From the NCBI GenBank assembly GCA_947455705.1, contig CANGPO010000011.1, positions 1 to 50,388 on the forward strand: a stretch of 50,388 nucleotides of DNA. Reading direction: 5' to 3'. The position numbers were made by a program, and so were the translations under genes. This document shows positions 27,779 to 36,525 of the stretch, piece by piece (position 1 is the stretch's first letter; each line of letters starts with the position of its first letter). The stretch is from Actinomycetota bacterium (lineage in GTDB: Bacteria > Actinomycetota > Actinomycetes > S36-B12 > CAIYMF01). The notes under the pieces were generated by a model. The model was not told the DNA's origin, did no database searches, and saw nothing but the letters and a program-made list of their open reading frames with translations.

Positions 27779-28276
27779 TTAGGAGTTGGCTCCACTGTCA
27801 CCCTCAGGTGTACCCCCGAGGAAGTCATCGGGTGAAATCTGGTCGAGGAACTCCCGGAACTTCTCAACCTCGTCCTCTTGCTCATCTGGAACCTCGATAC
27901 CGGCTTCCTCGAGAACACTTTCGGCGCCAAAGATGGGGGTACCTGTCCGCAATGCCAATGCAATCGCATCCGATGGACGGGCGCTGACCTCGGTGCCACC
28001 GGCAAATGCCAAGATCGCGTAGAAGACTCCGTCGCTGAGTTCGGTGATGCGCACCTGCTCGAGTTCGGCTCCCAATGCGCCGACTACGTCGCGTAAGAGA
28101 TCGTGCGTAAGTGGTCGCGCCGGGATCACGCCCTGCTGGGCAAACGCAATGGCCGAGGCTTCATTGGCCCCAATCCAAATGGGTAAGAACCGCTCACCAT
28201 CAATCTCACGAAGGAGCACGATGGGCTGATTGGAGGGCATCTCGACCCGAACCCCGACGACGTCCAGTTGGCGCAT
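27779..28276 (-). CDS. Bifunctional nuclease family protein (BFN/DUF151)
   Basis: This 165-residue protein matches the BFN/DUF151 family: MRQLDVVGVRVEMPSNQPIV, LPIWIGANEASAIAFAQQG, HDLLRDVV and ARPSDAIALALRTGTPIF. It corresponds to Rv1829 in gene order between the two MerR regulators. Plant members have nuclease activity, but the bacterial role is not settled. The C-terminal tail is acidic. A 150-base gap separates it from the second MerR gene and probably contains a promoter. Confidence 0.92.
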   Translation of the reverse strand: MRQLDVVGVRVEMPSNQPIVLLREIDGERFLPIWIGANEASAIAFAQQGVIPARPLTHDLLRDVVGALGAELEQVRITELSDGVFYAILAFAGGTEVSARPSDAIALALRTGTPIFGAESVLEEAGIEVPDEQEDEVEKFREFLDQISPDDFLGGTPEGDSGANS

Positions 28277-28391
28277 ACGCCCACCCTAACCGCGATCGGT
28301 GAGGCAAGCATCCGTAGCCGGAGATCTGATGAACGATTCGAGCGTCCCCCTCAATCGCACGATCCAGAACTGTGCCTGCCGAGGCGGGACG

Positions 28392-29123
28392 TCAGCGGCT
28401 GAGTTCGGCTGCCAAGCCGGCCTTCACCAGCGCCGAATGCAATCGAACGCTCAGGGCCGCGAGCTGACGAATAGCATCATCGGCCCGTTGCTGACTCTCC
28501 GGATCGCGCTGGCGCAGCATGGGATTGACGACCTGCTCGACCAGCCCAACTTCACGATCTGCGGCGATTTTGAACGTACGCATGTGACGCGGTTCGATTC
28601 CGAATGCGGCCATCTCAGCCACCGTTGAAGCCACCGCCAGCGCATCGGCGTCGTAGTGTGCCCCCCGCTTGGTAATCAAGCCATAGCCCTCAACCTGGGT
28701 GAGCAACTCCTCGTCGAGTTGAGACTCGGCAAGTAACTCCTTGCGAGAGAGCCGAACCTCGGCCGATGAAGGACGAAACGACTCAGACGAGGGAAGCCCA
28801 TCCGTCGACGCCAGCGCCCGCGGAACGCGCGGTCCCCCACCTGCGGCGCTGGGTTCAAGGCCTCGATCGATTGCATCGAGATTCTCTCGAATCACCTTCA
28901 ATGGCAGGTATTGATCACGCTGACAGGCCAAGATGTAGCGCAAGCGTTCCAGATCAGCATGACTGAATTTGCGGTATCCGCTGGCGGTTCGCTGTGGGTT
29001 GATAAGACCTTCAGATTCCAAGAATCGAATCTTGGAAATCGTGACGTCATCAAAATCTGGACGCAGAATCGCCAGGACATCACCGATGCCCATGAGCCCA
29101 CGCGATGAGGCAACCGCAGGCAT
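28392..29123 (-). CDS. MerR family regulator (Rv1828-like)
   Basis: This 243-residue protein has a MerR-type DNA-binding domain near residues 12-85 (MGIGDVLAILRPDFDDVTISKIRFLESEGL, RTASGYRKF, YLPLKVIRENLDAI) and a C-terminal helical domain. It is the first MerR gene of the conserved block and starts at an ATG that overlaps the garA stop by one base (TAATG), so the two are coupled; an ATG at 29093 is an alternative. A linker of about 30 residues rich in Ser, Pro and Gly joins the two domains. The effector is unknown. Confidence 0.88.
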   Translation of the reverse strand: MPAVASSRGLMGIGDVLAILRPDFDDVTISKIRFLESEGLINPQRTASGYRKFSHADLERLRYILACQRDQYLPLKVIRENLDAIDRGLEPSAAGGGPRVPRALASTDGLPSSESFRPSSAEVRLSRKELLAESQLDEELLTQVEGYGLITKRGAHYDADALAVASTVAEMAAFGIEPRHMRTFKIAADREVGLVEQVVNPMLRQRDPESQQRADDAIRQLAALSVRLHSALVKAGLAAELSR

Positions 29124-29635
29124 TAGGACTCCTGGCCGTCTGTAAGAGCCGATTCGAGGTAGACGAACCGATACTTACCGATTTGCACCTCGTCACCGCC
29201 TACCAGCGTTTGACGTTCGATTCGATGGCGATTGACGTACGTTCCGTTGAGGCTGCCCGCATCGGCAATCTCCCAGCCACCTGAGGTCGTGTGAAGTTCG
29301 GCGTGGTGACGCGACACCGTGACGTCATCGAGGAACAGTTCACATTCAGGGGTGCGACCAATAACGATGACGGGGTCGGCGGGGTCGAGGACGAATCGTG
29401 AGCCCTCTGACGGCCCGCGCAACACCACAAGCATTGCCTGCCCCGAGGACAACTGGCCGACCGTGGTTTCGGTGACTGGTGGCATGGGCGCTGAGTCACC
29501 CTCATGTGCCACTCGAAGGCCAAGCACTCCGGTGCTAAAGGCCGGATCGTCACCCGGCAGCGCTGACCCACAAACCGAGCAGTACAGCGCCGCGTCATCG
29601 GCCGCAAAACCACACCTCGTGCACGTCTGACTCAT
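29123..29635 (-). CDS. garA: GarA/OdhI-type FHA protein with an N-terminal zinc ribbon
   Basis: This protein of about 170 residues has a CxxC...CxxC zinc ribbon at residues 5-22, then a phosphorylation-type motif ETT at residues 56-58, and an FHA domain at about 70-165 (IGRTPECELFL, SRHHAEL, SLNGTYVN). GarA/OdhI proteins bind 2-oxoglutarate dehydrogenase and glutamate enzymes, and are switched off when a Ser/Thr kinase phosphorylates an ETT motif. That role is inferred from the motif and the conserved gene order. The ATG at 29635 has a GGGAGGG site upstream. It lies between gcvH and the MerR gene. Confidence 0.9.
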   Translation of the reverse strand: MSQTCTRCGFAADDAALYCSVCGSALPGDDPAFSTGVLGLRVAHEGDSAPMPPVTETTVGQLSSGQAMLVVLRGPSEGSRFVLDPADPVIVIGRTPECELFLDDVTVSRHHAELHTTSGGWEIADAGSLNGTYVNRHRIERQTLVGGDEVQIGKYRFVYLESALTDGQES

Positions 29636-29754
29636 GAACCCTCCCACATAGGTATGACGAGCGTACGATGACGCAGCCCGCAGCACAAGGGGTAACCCTC
29701 AACTAACGGTTTAGATTTATGGGGGACGATCGACGGCCGCGGACTGCGCCCGAC

Positions 29755-30144
29755 CTATGCGGAGATGATGCCCTCGTAACCGGCTGCCGTGAGCAGGTCT
29801 TCCACGAGCGCGGGATCGGCGTCAATCTCAACGAGCCAGCCACTGCCGTATGGATCGGAGTTGATCGTCTCTGGGCTGGTTTCAACAGCGTCGTTTCTGG
29901 CGACAACGGTTCCTGTCAAAGGCGCGTAGATATCCGACACACTCTTCGTCGACTCAACCTCACCGCAGGGCTCCCCCGCCGTCACATTGGCACCAAGGGC
30001 TGGCAACGTGACGTAGACGATGTCGCCCAATGCGTCCTGGGCGTGATCAGTGATGCCGAAGCGCACGTGGCCCGTCGGAGTGACGCTGACCCATTCATGC
30101 TCGGCGGTGTAACGCAGTTCCGACGGGACGGTTCCGGACATCAT
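29755..30144 (-). CDS. gcvH: Glycine cleavage system H protein
   Basis: This 129-residue lipoyl carrier has the lipoylation lysine at residue 67 in ESTKSVSD and the typical HEWV and YAPLTG segments. It shuttles the aminomethyl group between GcvP and GcvT. Two adjacent ATG codons follow an AAGGAG ribosome site; the second (30141) has the better spacing. The upstream phosphatidyltransferase gene stops directly before the start. It sits in the conserved pgsA2-gcvH-garA order. Confidence 0.96.
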   Translation of the reverse strand: MMSGTVPSELRYTAEHEWVSVTPTGHVRFGITDHAQDALGDIVYVTLPALGANVTAGEPCGEVESTKSVSDIYAPLTGTVVARNDAVETSPETINSDPYGSGWLVEIDADPALVEDLLTAAGYEGIISA

Positions 30145-30768
30145 TTACTCCTTGATCATGTGTTCGTCGTTACCGACATTACTCTTCACAATGCGTCGAG
30201 CTTGCTCAATATAAAGAAGCCCGGCCCACCAGTACAGCGCGGTCCCCCAGATTGCGAATGCCCATCCCAGCACTCGAGCAGCATCGGCGAGGGTGAGGCC
30301 AGTACCGGTAGCCGAGTCACCAAGCAGCAGGAACGGAAATCCCCACAGTAGGTTGAAGGTGGCAGCTTTACCGAGGAAGTGAACGGGCAATCCGGTGATC
30401 CCACGACGCTTAAGAACCGCCAAGACTCCCGCCAAGATGAGGTCGCGAGCTAGAAGTAGCCCCACCAACCACCACGGAATCGTCCCTCTGATGGCAAGTC
30501 CGAGCAACGTGGCTGCAATATAGGCGCGGTCCGCGAGCGGATCTAGTAACTGGCCTAGCCGACTGATTTGGCCGGTGGCTCGGGCGATTTTGCCGTCGAG
30601 CCAGTCCGTGATTCCGCTTATTGTCAGCAGGACAATCGCCCAGCCGTCTGCATGTGGCACGAGGATCAACCACAGGAAAAGCGGTACTCCAAGAAGCCTG
30701 GCAAATGACAGCATATTTGGGATCGTCAGGATGCGATCGGTCTGAACTTCGGTTTCCTGCACGTCCAC
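30145..30768 (-). CDS. CDP-alcohol phosphatidyltransferase (PgsA2-like)
   Basis: This 207-residue integral membrane enzyme carries the full CDP-alcohol motif: Asp55, Asp58-Gly59, Ala62-Arg63, Gly72, Asp76 and Asp80 (ITDWLDGKIAR, then LGQLLDPLADR). It joins a CDP-diacylglycerol lipid to an alcohol, forming a phospholipid head group. The gene order matches Rv1822 (pgsA2). The acceptor, whether glycerol phosphate or another, cannot be fixed. It ends directly at the gcvH start and follows the His-rich membrane protein gene by 11 bases. Confidence 0.9.
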   Translation of the reverse strand: MDVQETEVQTDRILTIPNMLSFARLLGVPLFLWLILVPHADGWAIVLLTISGITDWLDGKIARATGQISRLGQLLDPLADRAYIAATLLGLAIRGTIPWWLVGLLLARDLILAGVLAVLKRRGITGLPVHFLGKAATFNLLWGFPFLLLGDSATGTGLTLADAARVLGWAFAIWGTALYWWAGLLYIEQARRIVKSNVGNDEHMIKE

Positions 30769-30779
30769 AGTGCGTGACC

Positions 30780-31832
30780 CTACTCGCGCTCGACTGCGCC
30801 ATCAGGCGTGGGATCGACCGGAGCCGGGGCTGCGATCCAATCCTGCGACTCCCAAACCGGGACATCCACAGATTCCGATGCCGGCTCAGTGACAGCCACA
30901 ACGGCTTCACGTAACGTTTCTGGGCTCATAGCCGTTGGATCGGCAGGCGCTACAGCGGCCACTGGTGCAACCAGCACCTCAACATGTGTCCAGGGTGGAA
31001 CCAAACTCGGGTCGACCGGTGGCGCGGCTACTGGTGAGATAACGGGCTCGACAGTCGGCACGGTAACTGGCGCGGCCTCAACGTGCCCCTGCACATGAGA
31101 GTGGGGCTGCTCGGGCGCAGGCTCCTGCGTGGGGGCGTGCTCGTCGTGCAGCGCTTCACCATGGGACTCTGCGTGCTGGTGGGCGGCGGCATGTTTTCCA
31201 TGCTTGCGTGCAACGGCGGACCGCCAGATCGCAACACCCCCTAGCAGGATGCTCAAAACCCCCAGTCCGACGGCGATCCAACCCGCACGCCACACCCCTG
31301 GGACATCCAGTGACACGACAATGTTGGCCTCGATACCAGCCGTTCCATCGTCGTTCATCACCACACTCGTGTCGTGGCTACCTGTGGCCGCCGGGATTGA
31401 TGCATGTGCTCCACTGGCCTTTTGATGCCACATGGACTGACTACTCGGTGGCGGCGGCGTCTGACTGCCTGGCACCTGCCGGGTTCTGACCACCCCACCG
31501 GAGGTCAGATCCACAACGACGTCATAGGGCGCACCCGTGAGATAGGTGTCTACATCCGATGCCGCCGCCGATCCTATGAACAAGGACCGCCCCGTGGGGG
31601 AATTGGCGCTCAGATGAAGGGTGCCAACGGAGGCGGGAATCGGCATGTTGCTGGCATCTATCCGGATGTTCTCGATCAGGAGGGCGGCCCCTGTCACCTT
31701 GGTTGTGGCGGCCGGAGTTGATACCGACTCATCTGAGCCGAACAGGGAAAGTACGCCTGCACCTCCCGCTGAAACTGCCAGCCCGAGCAGGATCAACACG
31801 ATCCCCAGGAGCAAGAGCAGCCAGCGCTTCAT
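30780..31832 (-). CDS. Membrane protein with a His-rich cytoplasmic tail, unknown function
   Basis: I do not recognise this protein of about 350 residues. A first hydrophobic helix spans residues 4-25 and a second spans about 184-204, leaving a loop of about 160 residues outside. After the second helix, residues 211-250 hold many histidines (HGKHAAAHQHAESHG and further on), followed by a Pro/Val/Ala/Glu-rich tail of about 100 residues. The histidine cluster may bind metal ions. The ATG at 31832 begins the hydrophobic segment; longer starts read through a divergent promoter. It is 11 bases upstream of the phosphatidyltransferase gene. Confidence 0.75.
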   Translation of the reverse strand: MKRWLLLLLGIVLILLGLAVSAGGAGVLSLFGSDESVSTPAATTKVTGAALLIENIRIDASNMPIPASVGTLHLSANSPTGRSLFIGSAAASDVDTYLTGAPYDVVVDLTSGGVVRTRQVPGSQTPPPPSSQSMWHQKASGAHASIPAATGSHDTSVVMNDDGTAGIEANIVVSLDVPGVWRAGWIAVGLGVLSILLGGVAIWRSAVARKHGKHAAAHQHAESHGEALHDEHAPTQEPAPEQPHSHVQGHVEAAPVTVPTVEPVISPVAAPPVDPSLVPPWTHVEVLVAPVAAVAPADPTAMSPETLREAVVAVTEPASESVDVPVWESQDWIAAPAPVDPTPDGAVERE

Positions 31833-31901
31833 ACGCCCCACGTTAGTCGCGCTAGACCGCTGATGCTGCGCGCGACCCGCCAACCCCACTACGGTTGGAA
31901 C

Positions 31902-32228
31902 GTGATAGATGCAGCGACACTCAAGTCACGGTGGGTGGAAATCCTCGACGAACTTGAATCGGTGTCGCGCGCAGCGTGGCTCGCCATGTTCGATGGTCGA
32001 ATCCAGAGTGTTGAGGGCGGTGTTCTCACTCTCGATTTCTCCGACGCCACTAAATTCGCCGGCGTCCATGAGTATGAACGCGATAGTCGCAGCGCATCGT
32101 TTGTTGCCGCATTGGAGGCAAGTATCACCGCAGTCACAGGTGAACGTCTGAACATTGTCCTGTCGCATGCCCTCACCCATCAACCGCCCTATCCCGCTGC
32201 CTGCGCGCCGGATGAGTTCAGTGACTAA
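31902..32228 (+). CDS. Small protein resembling the DnaX (tau) C-terminal domain
   Basis: This protein of about 108 residues has LKSRWVEILDELESVSRAAW, then a strand pair (FDGRIQSVEGGVLTLDFSD) and a helix-strand end (ASITAVTGERLNIVL). This layout resembles the tail domain found in actinobacterial DnaX, where it occurs after the ATPase part. No dnaX gene is nearby, so it would be a free-standing copy. The GTG at 31902 is chosen; frames starting earlier overlap the divergent gene. Its stop overlaps the start of the flippase-like gene. The assignment rests on pattern only. Confidence 0.55.
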   Translation: MIDAATLKSRWVEILDELESVSRAAWLAMFDGRIQSVEGGVLTLDFSDATKFAGVHEYERDSRSASFVAALEASITAVTGERLNIVLSHALTHQPPYPAACAPDEFSD

Positions 32229-33444
32229 TGCTCATAACCGGTTAACTCGGGTGACGAGTTGGTCGTCGATAAGCCAAGCTGCATCTGCGGCAAGCAACGT
32301 CGTCATTGAGTTGGCAATCACCGTATTCATCGGGCTTGTCGGGCTCGGTCAATGGACCATCCGCTACGCGGCGCTCGTCACCGTGATGTACCTCGTGCGC
32401 TCAGCCCTCAGCGACGTCCTACTTGCCGATGATGCGCCGACCGGCGCTCTTCGCGATGACACCCGCACCTCATCGCTCATGGGCTTGGTCTTGACCATCG
32501 GCGTCACCGTCAGCATTGCATGTGCAACTCTGGCAGCAGCGACCCATGACGTCAGTTGGTTGATTGTTGGATTGGCTATGCCCGCGGTGTTGGCTCAGGA
32601 CTTGTTGCGATACATCGGTTTTTGGTCGCTCGAGCCCCGCCTTTCGGCCACCATGGATCTGATCTGGCTGGCTGTTTCACTCATCAGCATCGCCGTCATC
32701 GCGAACACGAAGTCGGTGACGATCGGAATCGCCGCGTGGGGTGTGGGTGCGCTGGTCAGCGCTGGATGGGGACTACTGCACACCGGAATACGGCCCTCAT
32801 CACCTCGTACGGCCATCGGCTGGTGGAGTGCGAACCGCTCACTGGGAGTTCCCACACTGCTAGATACGTCGATGTATTTGTTGGGCAATCAAGGCTTGTG
32901 GTTTTTTGTGGCGGCAGTCGCCGGGGCTCAGGTACTCGGTGAGTTGCGGCTGGCACTACTCCTGGCCAATCCAGCTCTGCTGGTGTATCTGGCGGCCCAG
33001 ACAATACTGGTACCGACCATCACACGCGACGGAGCGACTCGTCGTCATTTACTCACCTACGTTGGCATCGCCATCATTGCCGGTCTCGTGCTTTTCATCA
33101 CCGCAGCCGTCATCGTCTTGCCGATTCTGCGACACGTCGGTTCGATTACTGCGACGACCTCGTCCACGTTGGTGTGGCTCACAACCTGTTACGTGGTGGC
33201 TAGCGCGCCGTATGTCATCACCGCTTCGGTGTTACGAGCGAAACGACACGGCGCAGGATTTCTCACCATGCGGGCCATCACGACAACGATCACGCTCGTT
33301 GTTGCCATCATCGGTGTGTCGACATCGGGTGCACAAGCTGCGATGGCAGGGCTTGCCCTCGGCACCGCGTGCGCGGCCGCTGTTGGGTTATGGCTTGCGA
33401 CACGGTGGCTTTCCACGGCCAGCGCCAGCCAGTCAACGGTCTAG
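32212..33444 (+). CDS. Polysaccharide flippase-like multi-spanning membrane protein
   Basis: This protein of about 410 residues has roughly twelve hydrophobic helices, few charges and the general layout of Wzx/MATE-type lipid-linked glycan flippases. It would move an undecaprenyl-linked sugar chain across the membrane. The start is uncertain: ATG 32212 and GTG 32221 both overlap the end of the DnaX-tail-like gene. It converges with the GT4-methyltransferase gene after 26 bases. The glycan role is supported by the sugar-transferase genes that follow; no specific family was confirmed. Confidence 0.7.
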   Translation: MSSVTNAHNRLTRVTSWSSISQAASAASNVVIELAITVFIGLVGLGQWTIRYAALVTVMYLVRSALSDVLLADDAPTGALRDDTRTSSLMGLVLTIGVTVSIACATLAAATHDVSWLIVGLAMPAVLAQDLLRYIGFWSLEPRLSATMDLIWLAVSLISIAVIANTKSVTIGIAAWGVGALVSAGWGLLHTGIRPSSPRTAIGWWSANRSLGVPTLLDTSMYLLGNQGLWFFVAAVAGAQVLGELRLALLLANPALLVYLAAQTILVPTITRDGATRRHLLTYVGIAIIAGLVLFITAAVIVLPILRHVGSITATTSSTLVWLTTCYVVASAPYVITASVLRAKRHGAGFLTMRAITTTITLVVAIIGVSTSGAQAAMAGLALGTACAAAVGLWLATRWLSTASASQSTV

Positions 33445-33470
33445 CCAACGGCCGACCTCGGACGCTGCAC

Positions 33471-35357
33471 TTAGAGTTTGTGCGCCAACACAATAAAGGT
33501 CGGTGTCAGCGACAAGGCTGCATGCAACAGCTGATCTGGGACCCCCGCCAGCGATGACGCTTGTCCCGGTAATTTTGCTAGTTCGCGACGGGCCACGTCA
33601 CCGGTCACATCCGTCACCACCAATCCGGCTGATGAGATTGCGTTGAGAAGAGCGCCTCGACTCAAGGGATCAACGTCATACCACTCCCCCTTGCCCGTGG
33701 CCTTGACGAGCCGATCCGCGGTGCGTTGCGGAAGCCAACTCAACAAGGGCAGCCCGTAGTGCGCTTCTACAAGCCGGTACTTGTTCGGAATCGCGATGTA
33801 AACCCAGCCACCAGGCTTCAACACGCGATGAATCTCACGCAGATAGGCGCGCTGTTCGGCTGCATGGCCCACGTGTTCGAGCACGTGATTCGAAACGACG
33901 AGGTCGAACGTTCCATCCGCGTGCGGAAGTTGAGCGCTGTCTAACAGGACAAACTCATAGCCGTGCGTCGTTTGCCGTTCGTCGACACGATCCACCCCGA
34001 TGACAGCACCTGACGTGCCGACATAAGTGGCCAACTCTTGCGCGATGTAGCCAGACCCACATCCGTCGTCAAGAATCGTCGTCCCATCAAGCTCGACGAC
34101 GCCGCTCAGAACGTCCGCGATCGCCGCTGCCTTGGCCGCTCGACTCGCAGGATCGGAAATGACGTGGGCTTGGCGCACTCCCGGAGCGACGGCCCGCCGT
34201 GTCATCGACTCATCCTGGGACAAAGAACCGTCGCGCGATGCGACCGGGCGTAGAACTTCAGCAAGGTACTGATTCCACGCAAGGTCCGCGTCAACAGCCG
34301 TCACGGCTCGGCTCCAGCGGGTTACGTCTTCGGCCGTAACTGCGCTCAACGCCGTCTCCCACGCCCGCACGTCGCCGGCCGCAACAATCAACCCGTTGAC
34401 GTCGTGAACAACCCCAGCGGTTAACGCCGGAACATCACTGACGATGACTGGTAACCCGTATGTCTGCGCCAGCGCTGTGTTTTGCGATCCGGTCGCCTCT
34501 AGATACGGAAGCACCGCGGCATCATGGGTTGAGAACAGATGGGTTACATCCGAACCCGCAACGTATCCCGTTTCGTAATCGACCCGACCGCTCAGCGACG
34601 GCCGCTGAGCCATGAGGCGAAGTCGGGCGTCGAGATCGTCGTCCCAACACTCACCGCGGATCGTCACCGTGACCGACGTAGCGGACTCCATTGCGTCAAG
34701 CAGAAGCTCGAGACCCTTGTATGGCCGAATGAATCCGAACGCGAGGAGTCGCACGGATCCATCAGTTGCACGAGTCGCGCGAGAATCCGAATTACTCTGC
34801 TCCGACGAACGAGCCGGCCCGTGCGGTGCCAGTGGCACCAACCGAATCTCCGCGTCAGGTAAGTGCTTACGTGCCGAGGACTGTTCAGATTCGCTGTGCA
34901 CGATCACCGCATCGACGACCCCGCGAAAAGCATCGACGGCGCGATCCTGCAATGAACTCGACTCATGCGATGTGACGTTGTGGGCGATCAGCACGCGGGT
35001 TGGCGCCGTGGTAGCGCGCGATGCACTCGTCAACAGGCTCCGGTAGGCAGGGACCTGAAACGGGTTCGAATGAGCCACCACAATCAGATCAGCGTTACGC
35101 GCCTGCTTCCCCGCCCGCCACCACGAACTCGGGTCGTACCAGTTCAGCGACCGATGCACCGGTACCGACAATGGAACCTCCTGCGCCCCATCCGGAACCA
35201 CGAGTTCGCCGGGGTAAAGACGCGATGGGTACTGCGAGTCCCAGGAAATAACGGCAACGTCATGGCCGGCTCGGGACAGTTGTCCAGCCAGTTCAGTGGT
35301 GTGCTGGGCAATTCCACCCTTGAACGGGTGGGTTGGGCCCACGACGACGATTCGCAT
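33471..35357 (-). CDS. Fusion of a GT4 glycosyltransferase and a SAM methyltransferase
   Basis: This 628-residue chain joins two enzymes. Residues 1-370 form a GT-B family-4 glycosyltransferase (VGPTHPFKGGIAQHTTELA at the start, FIRPYKGLELLLDAM and TGSQNTALAQTYGLPVIVSD in the second half). Residues 400-628 form a class I methyltransferase with SAM motif ILDDGCGSGYIAQEL, then VIGVDR and SNHVLEHVGH. It may add a sugar and methylate it, or act at the ends of a glycan chain. A 30-residue linker separates the parts. It is divergent from the GT2 gene at 35476. Confidence 0.85.
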   Translation of the reverse strand: MRIVVVGPTHPFKGGIAQHTTELAGQLSRAGHDVAVISWDSQYPSRLYPGELVVPDGAQEVPLSVPVHRSLNWYDPSSWWRAGKQARNADLIVVAHSNPFQVPAYRSLLTSASRATTAPTRVLIAHNVTSHESSSLQDRAVDAFRGVVDAVIVHSESEQSSARKHLPDAEIRLVPLAPHGPARSSEQSNSDSRATRATDGSVRLLAFGFIRPYKGLELLLDAMESATSVTVTIRGECWDDDLDARLRLMAQRPSLSGRVDYETGYVAGSDVTHLFSTHDAAVLPYLEATGSQNTALAQTYGLPVIVSDVPALTAGVVHDVNGLIVAAGDVRAWETALSAVTAEDVTRWSRAVTAVDADLAWNQYLAEVLRPVASRDGSLSQDESMTRRAVAPGVRQAHVISDPASRAAKAAAIADVLSGVVELDGTTILDDGCGSGYIAQELATYVGTSGAVIGVDRVDERQTTHGYEFVLLDSAQLPHADGTFDLVVSNHVLEHVGHAAEQRAYLREIHRVLKPGGWVYIAIPNKYRLVEAHYGLPLLSWLPQRTADRLVKATGKGEWYDVDPLSRGALLNAISSAGLVVTDVTGDVARRELAKLPGQASSLAGVPDQLLHAALSLTPTFIVLAHKL

Positions 35358-35475
35358 TGTGAGGAGCCTATCCTGCGCTCAACTGGCGTGCCGGCAACGC
35401 TAGGTTCCCTGATCAACTGTCACGACAGGGGGCTGATGACCTACCCTGAATGCAATCTTGGCTTTGGAGTATCGC

Positions 35476-36525
35476 GTGACCACACTGATCATTCAGATTC
35501 CGTGTCTGAACGAGGAAGAGCAACTGCCGACCTTGCTGTCTGCGTTGCCTCGCCACATAGACGGATTCGACAAGGTCGAATGGCTCGTCATCGATGACGG
35601 CTCAACTGACCGCACCCTGGACGTCGCGCGCGAGTATGGGGTCGACCACATCGTGCGGTTAACCCACAACAAGGGGCTCGCTAGCGCTTTCCAAGCCGGC
35701 CTTGATGCGTGCCTGAAACTCGGCGCAGATGTCATTGTGAACACCGATGCTGACAACCAGTACGACTCGTCGGCGATCCCCGCTCTGGTAGCCCCCATTC
35801 TGTCTGGCGAGGCAGACATGGTTGTGGGCGATCGCGACGTGAGCAACGTTGCAGAGTTCAGCGCTATCAAGAAGTTTCTGCAGAAGGCCGGAACGCGCGT
35901 CGTCCAGTGGGCATCTGGCACGGATGTGCAGGATGCCACTAGCGGCTTTCGCGCGTACAACCGAGAGGCGGCGCTTCAACTCGTCGTCGTCACGAAGTTC
36001 ACGTACACACTCGAGAGCCTCATCCAGGCCGGTAAGAACCTTGTCGCGATTAGCAATGTGTCAGTTCCACGTAATGACGTGGCACGCCCTTCACGGCTGT
36101 TCAACTCGACCGGCTCGTATGTTCGCCGCAACTCGCTGTCGATCTTCCGGGTGTGGGCCGGCTACGAGCCGCTACGCCTGTTCTGGAGTGCGGCTCTCGT
36201 TTTAGTGATTCTGGCCGCGATTTGCTGGCTTCCGTTCATTGTTTCAGCCGTGACGAATTCGGGTGGGGGTCACCTTCAATCCGTGATTCTGGGATCTGTC
36301 TTCCTTATCGCCGCCGTTCAGATGTTTAGCTTGGGCGTCCTGGCCGACCTGATGGCATCTACCCGGGTCGTCAGCCAGCGCACCCTTGAGCGGGTACGGC
36401 GAATCGAGCTAACGCTCGGCGTCGAACCATCGCACTACGAACGTGTGGATCCCTCACTACACCGCGACGCTGCCAGAGGCAATTCGGGCGATCAACTTTC
36501 GAGTGAAACCACAGTGATTCGGTAG
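35476..36525 (+). CDS. GT2 family glycosyltransferase (DPM1/DpgS-like)
   Basis: This protein of about 349 residues has a GT-A domain at residues 1-220 (IIQIPCLNEEEQLPTLL, VIDDGSTDRT, and the metal motif NTDADNQ), followed by two membrane helices near residues 230-290. The form is that of a polyprenol-phosphate sugar transferase, which loads a sugar on the lipid carrier used by membrane transferases. The GTG at 35476 has GGAG six bases upstream. The last 34 bases overlap the end of the convergent large membrane protein gene. Confidence 0.87.
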   Translation: MTTLIIQIPCLNEEEQLPTLLSALPRHIDGFDKVEWLVIDDGSTDRTLDVAREYGVDHIVRLTHNKGLASAFQAGLDACLKLGADVIVNTDADNQYDSSAIPALVAPILSGEADMVVGDRDVSNVAEFSAIKKFLQKAGTRVVQWASGTDVQDATSGFRAYNREAALQLVVVTKFTYTLESLIQAGKNLVAISNVSVPRNDVARPSRLFNSTGSYVRRNSLSIFRVWAGYEPLRLFWSAALVLVILAAICWLPFIVSAVTNSGGGHLQSVILGSVFLIAAVQMFSLGVLADLMASTRVVSQRTLERVRRIELTLGVEPSHYERVDPSLHRDAARGNSGDQLSSETTVIR

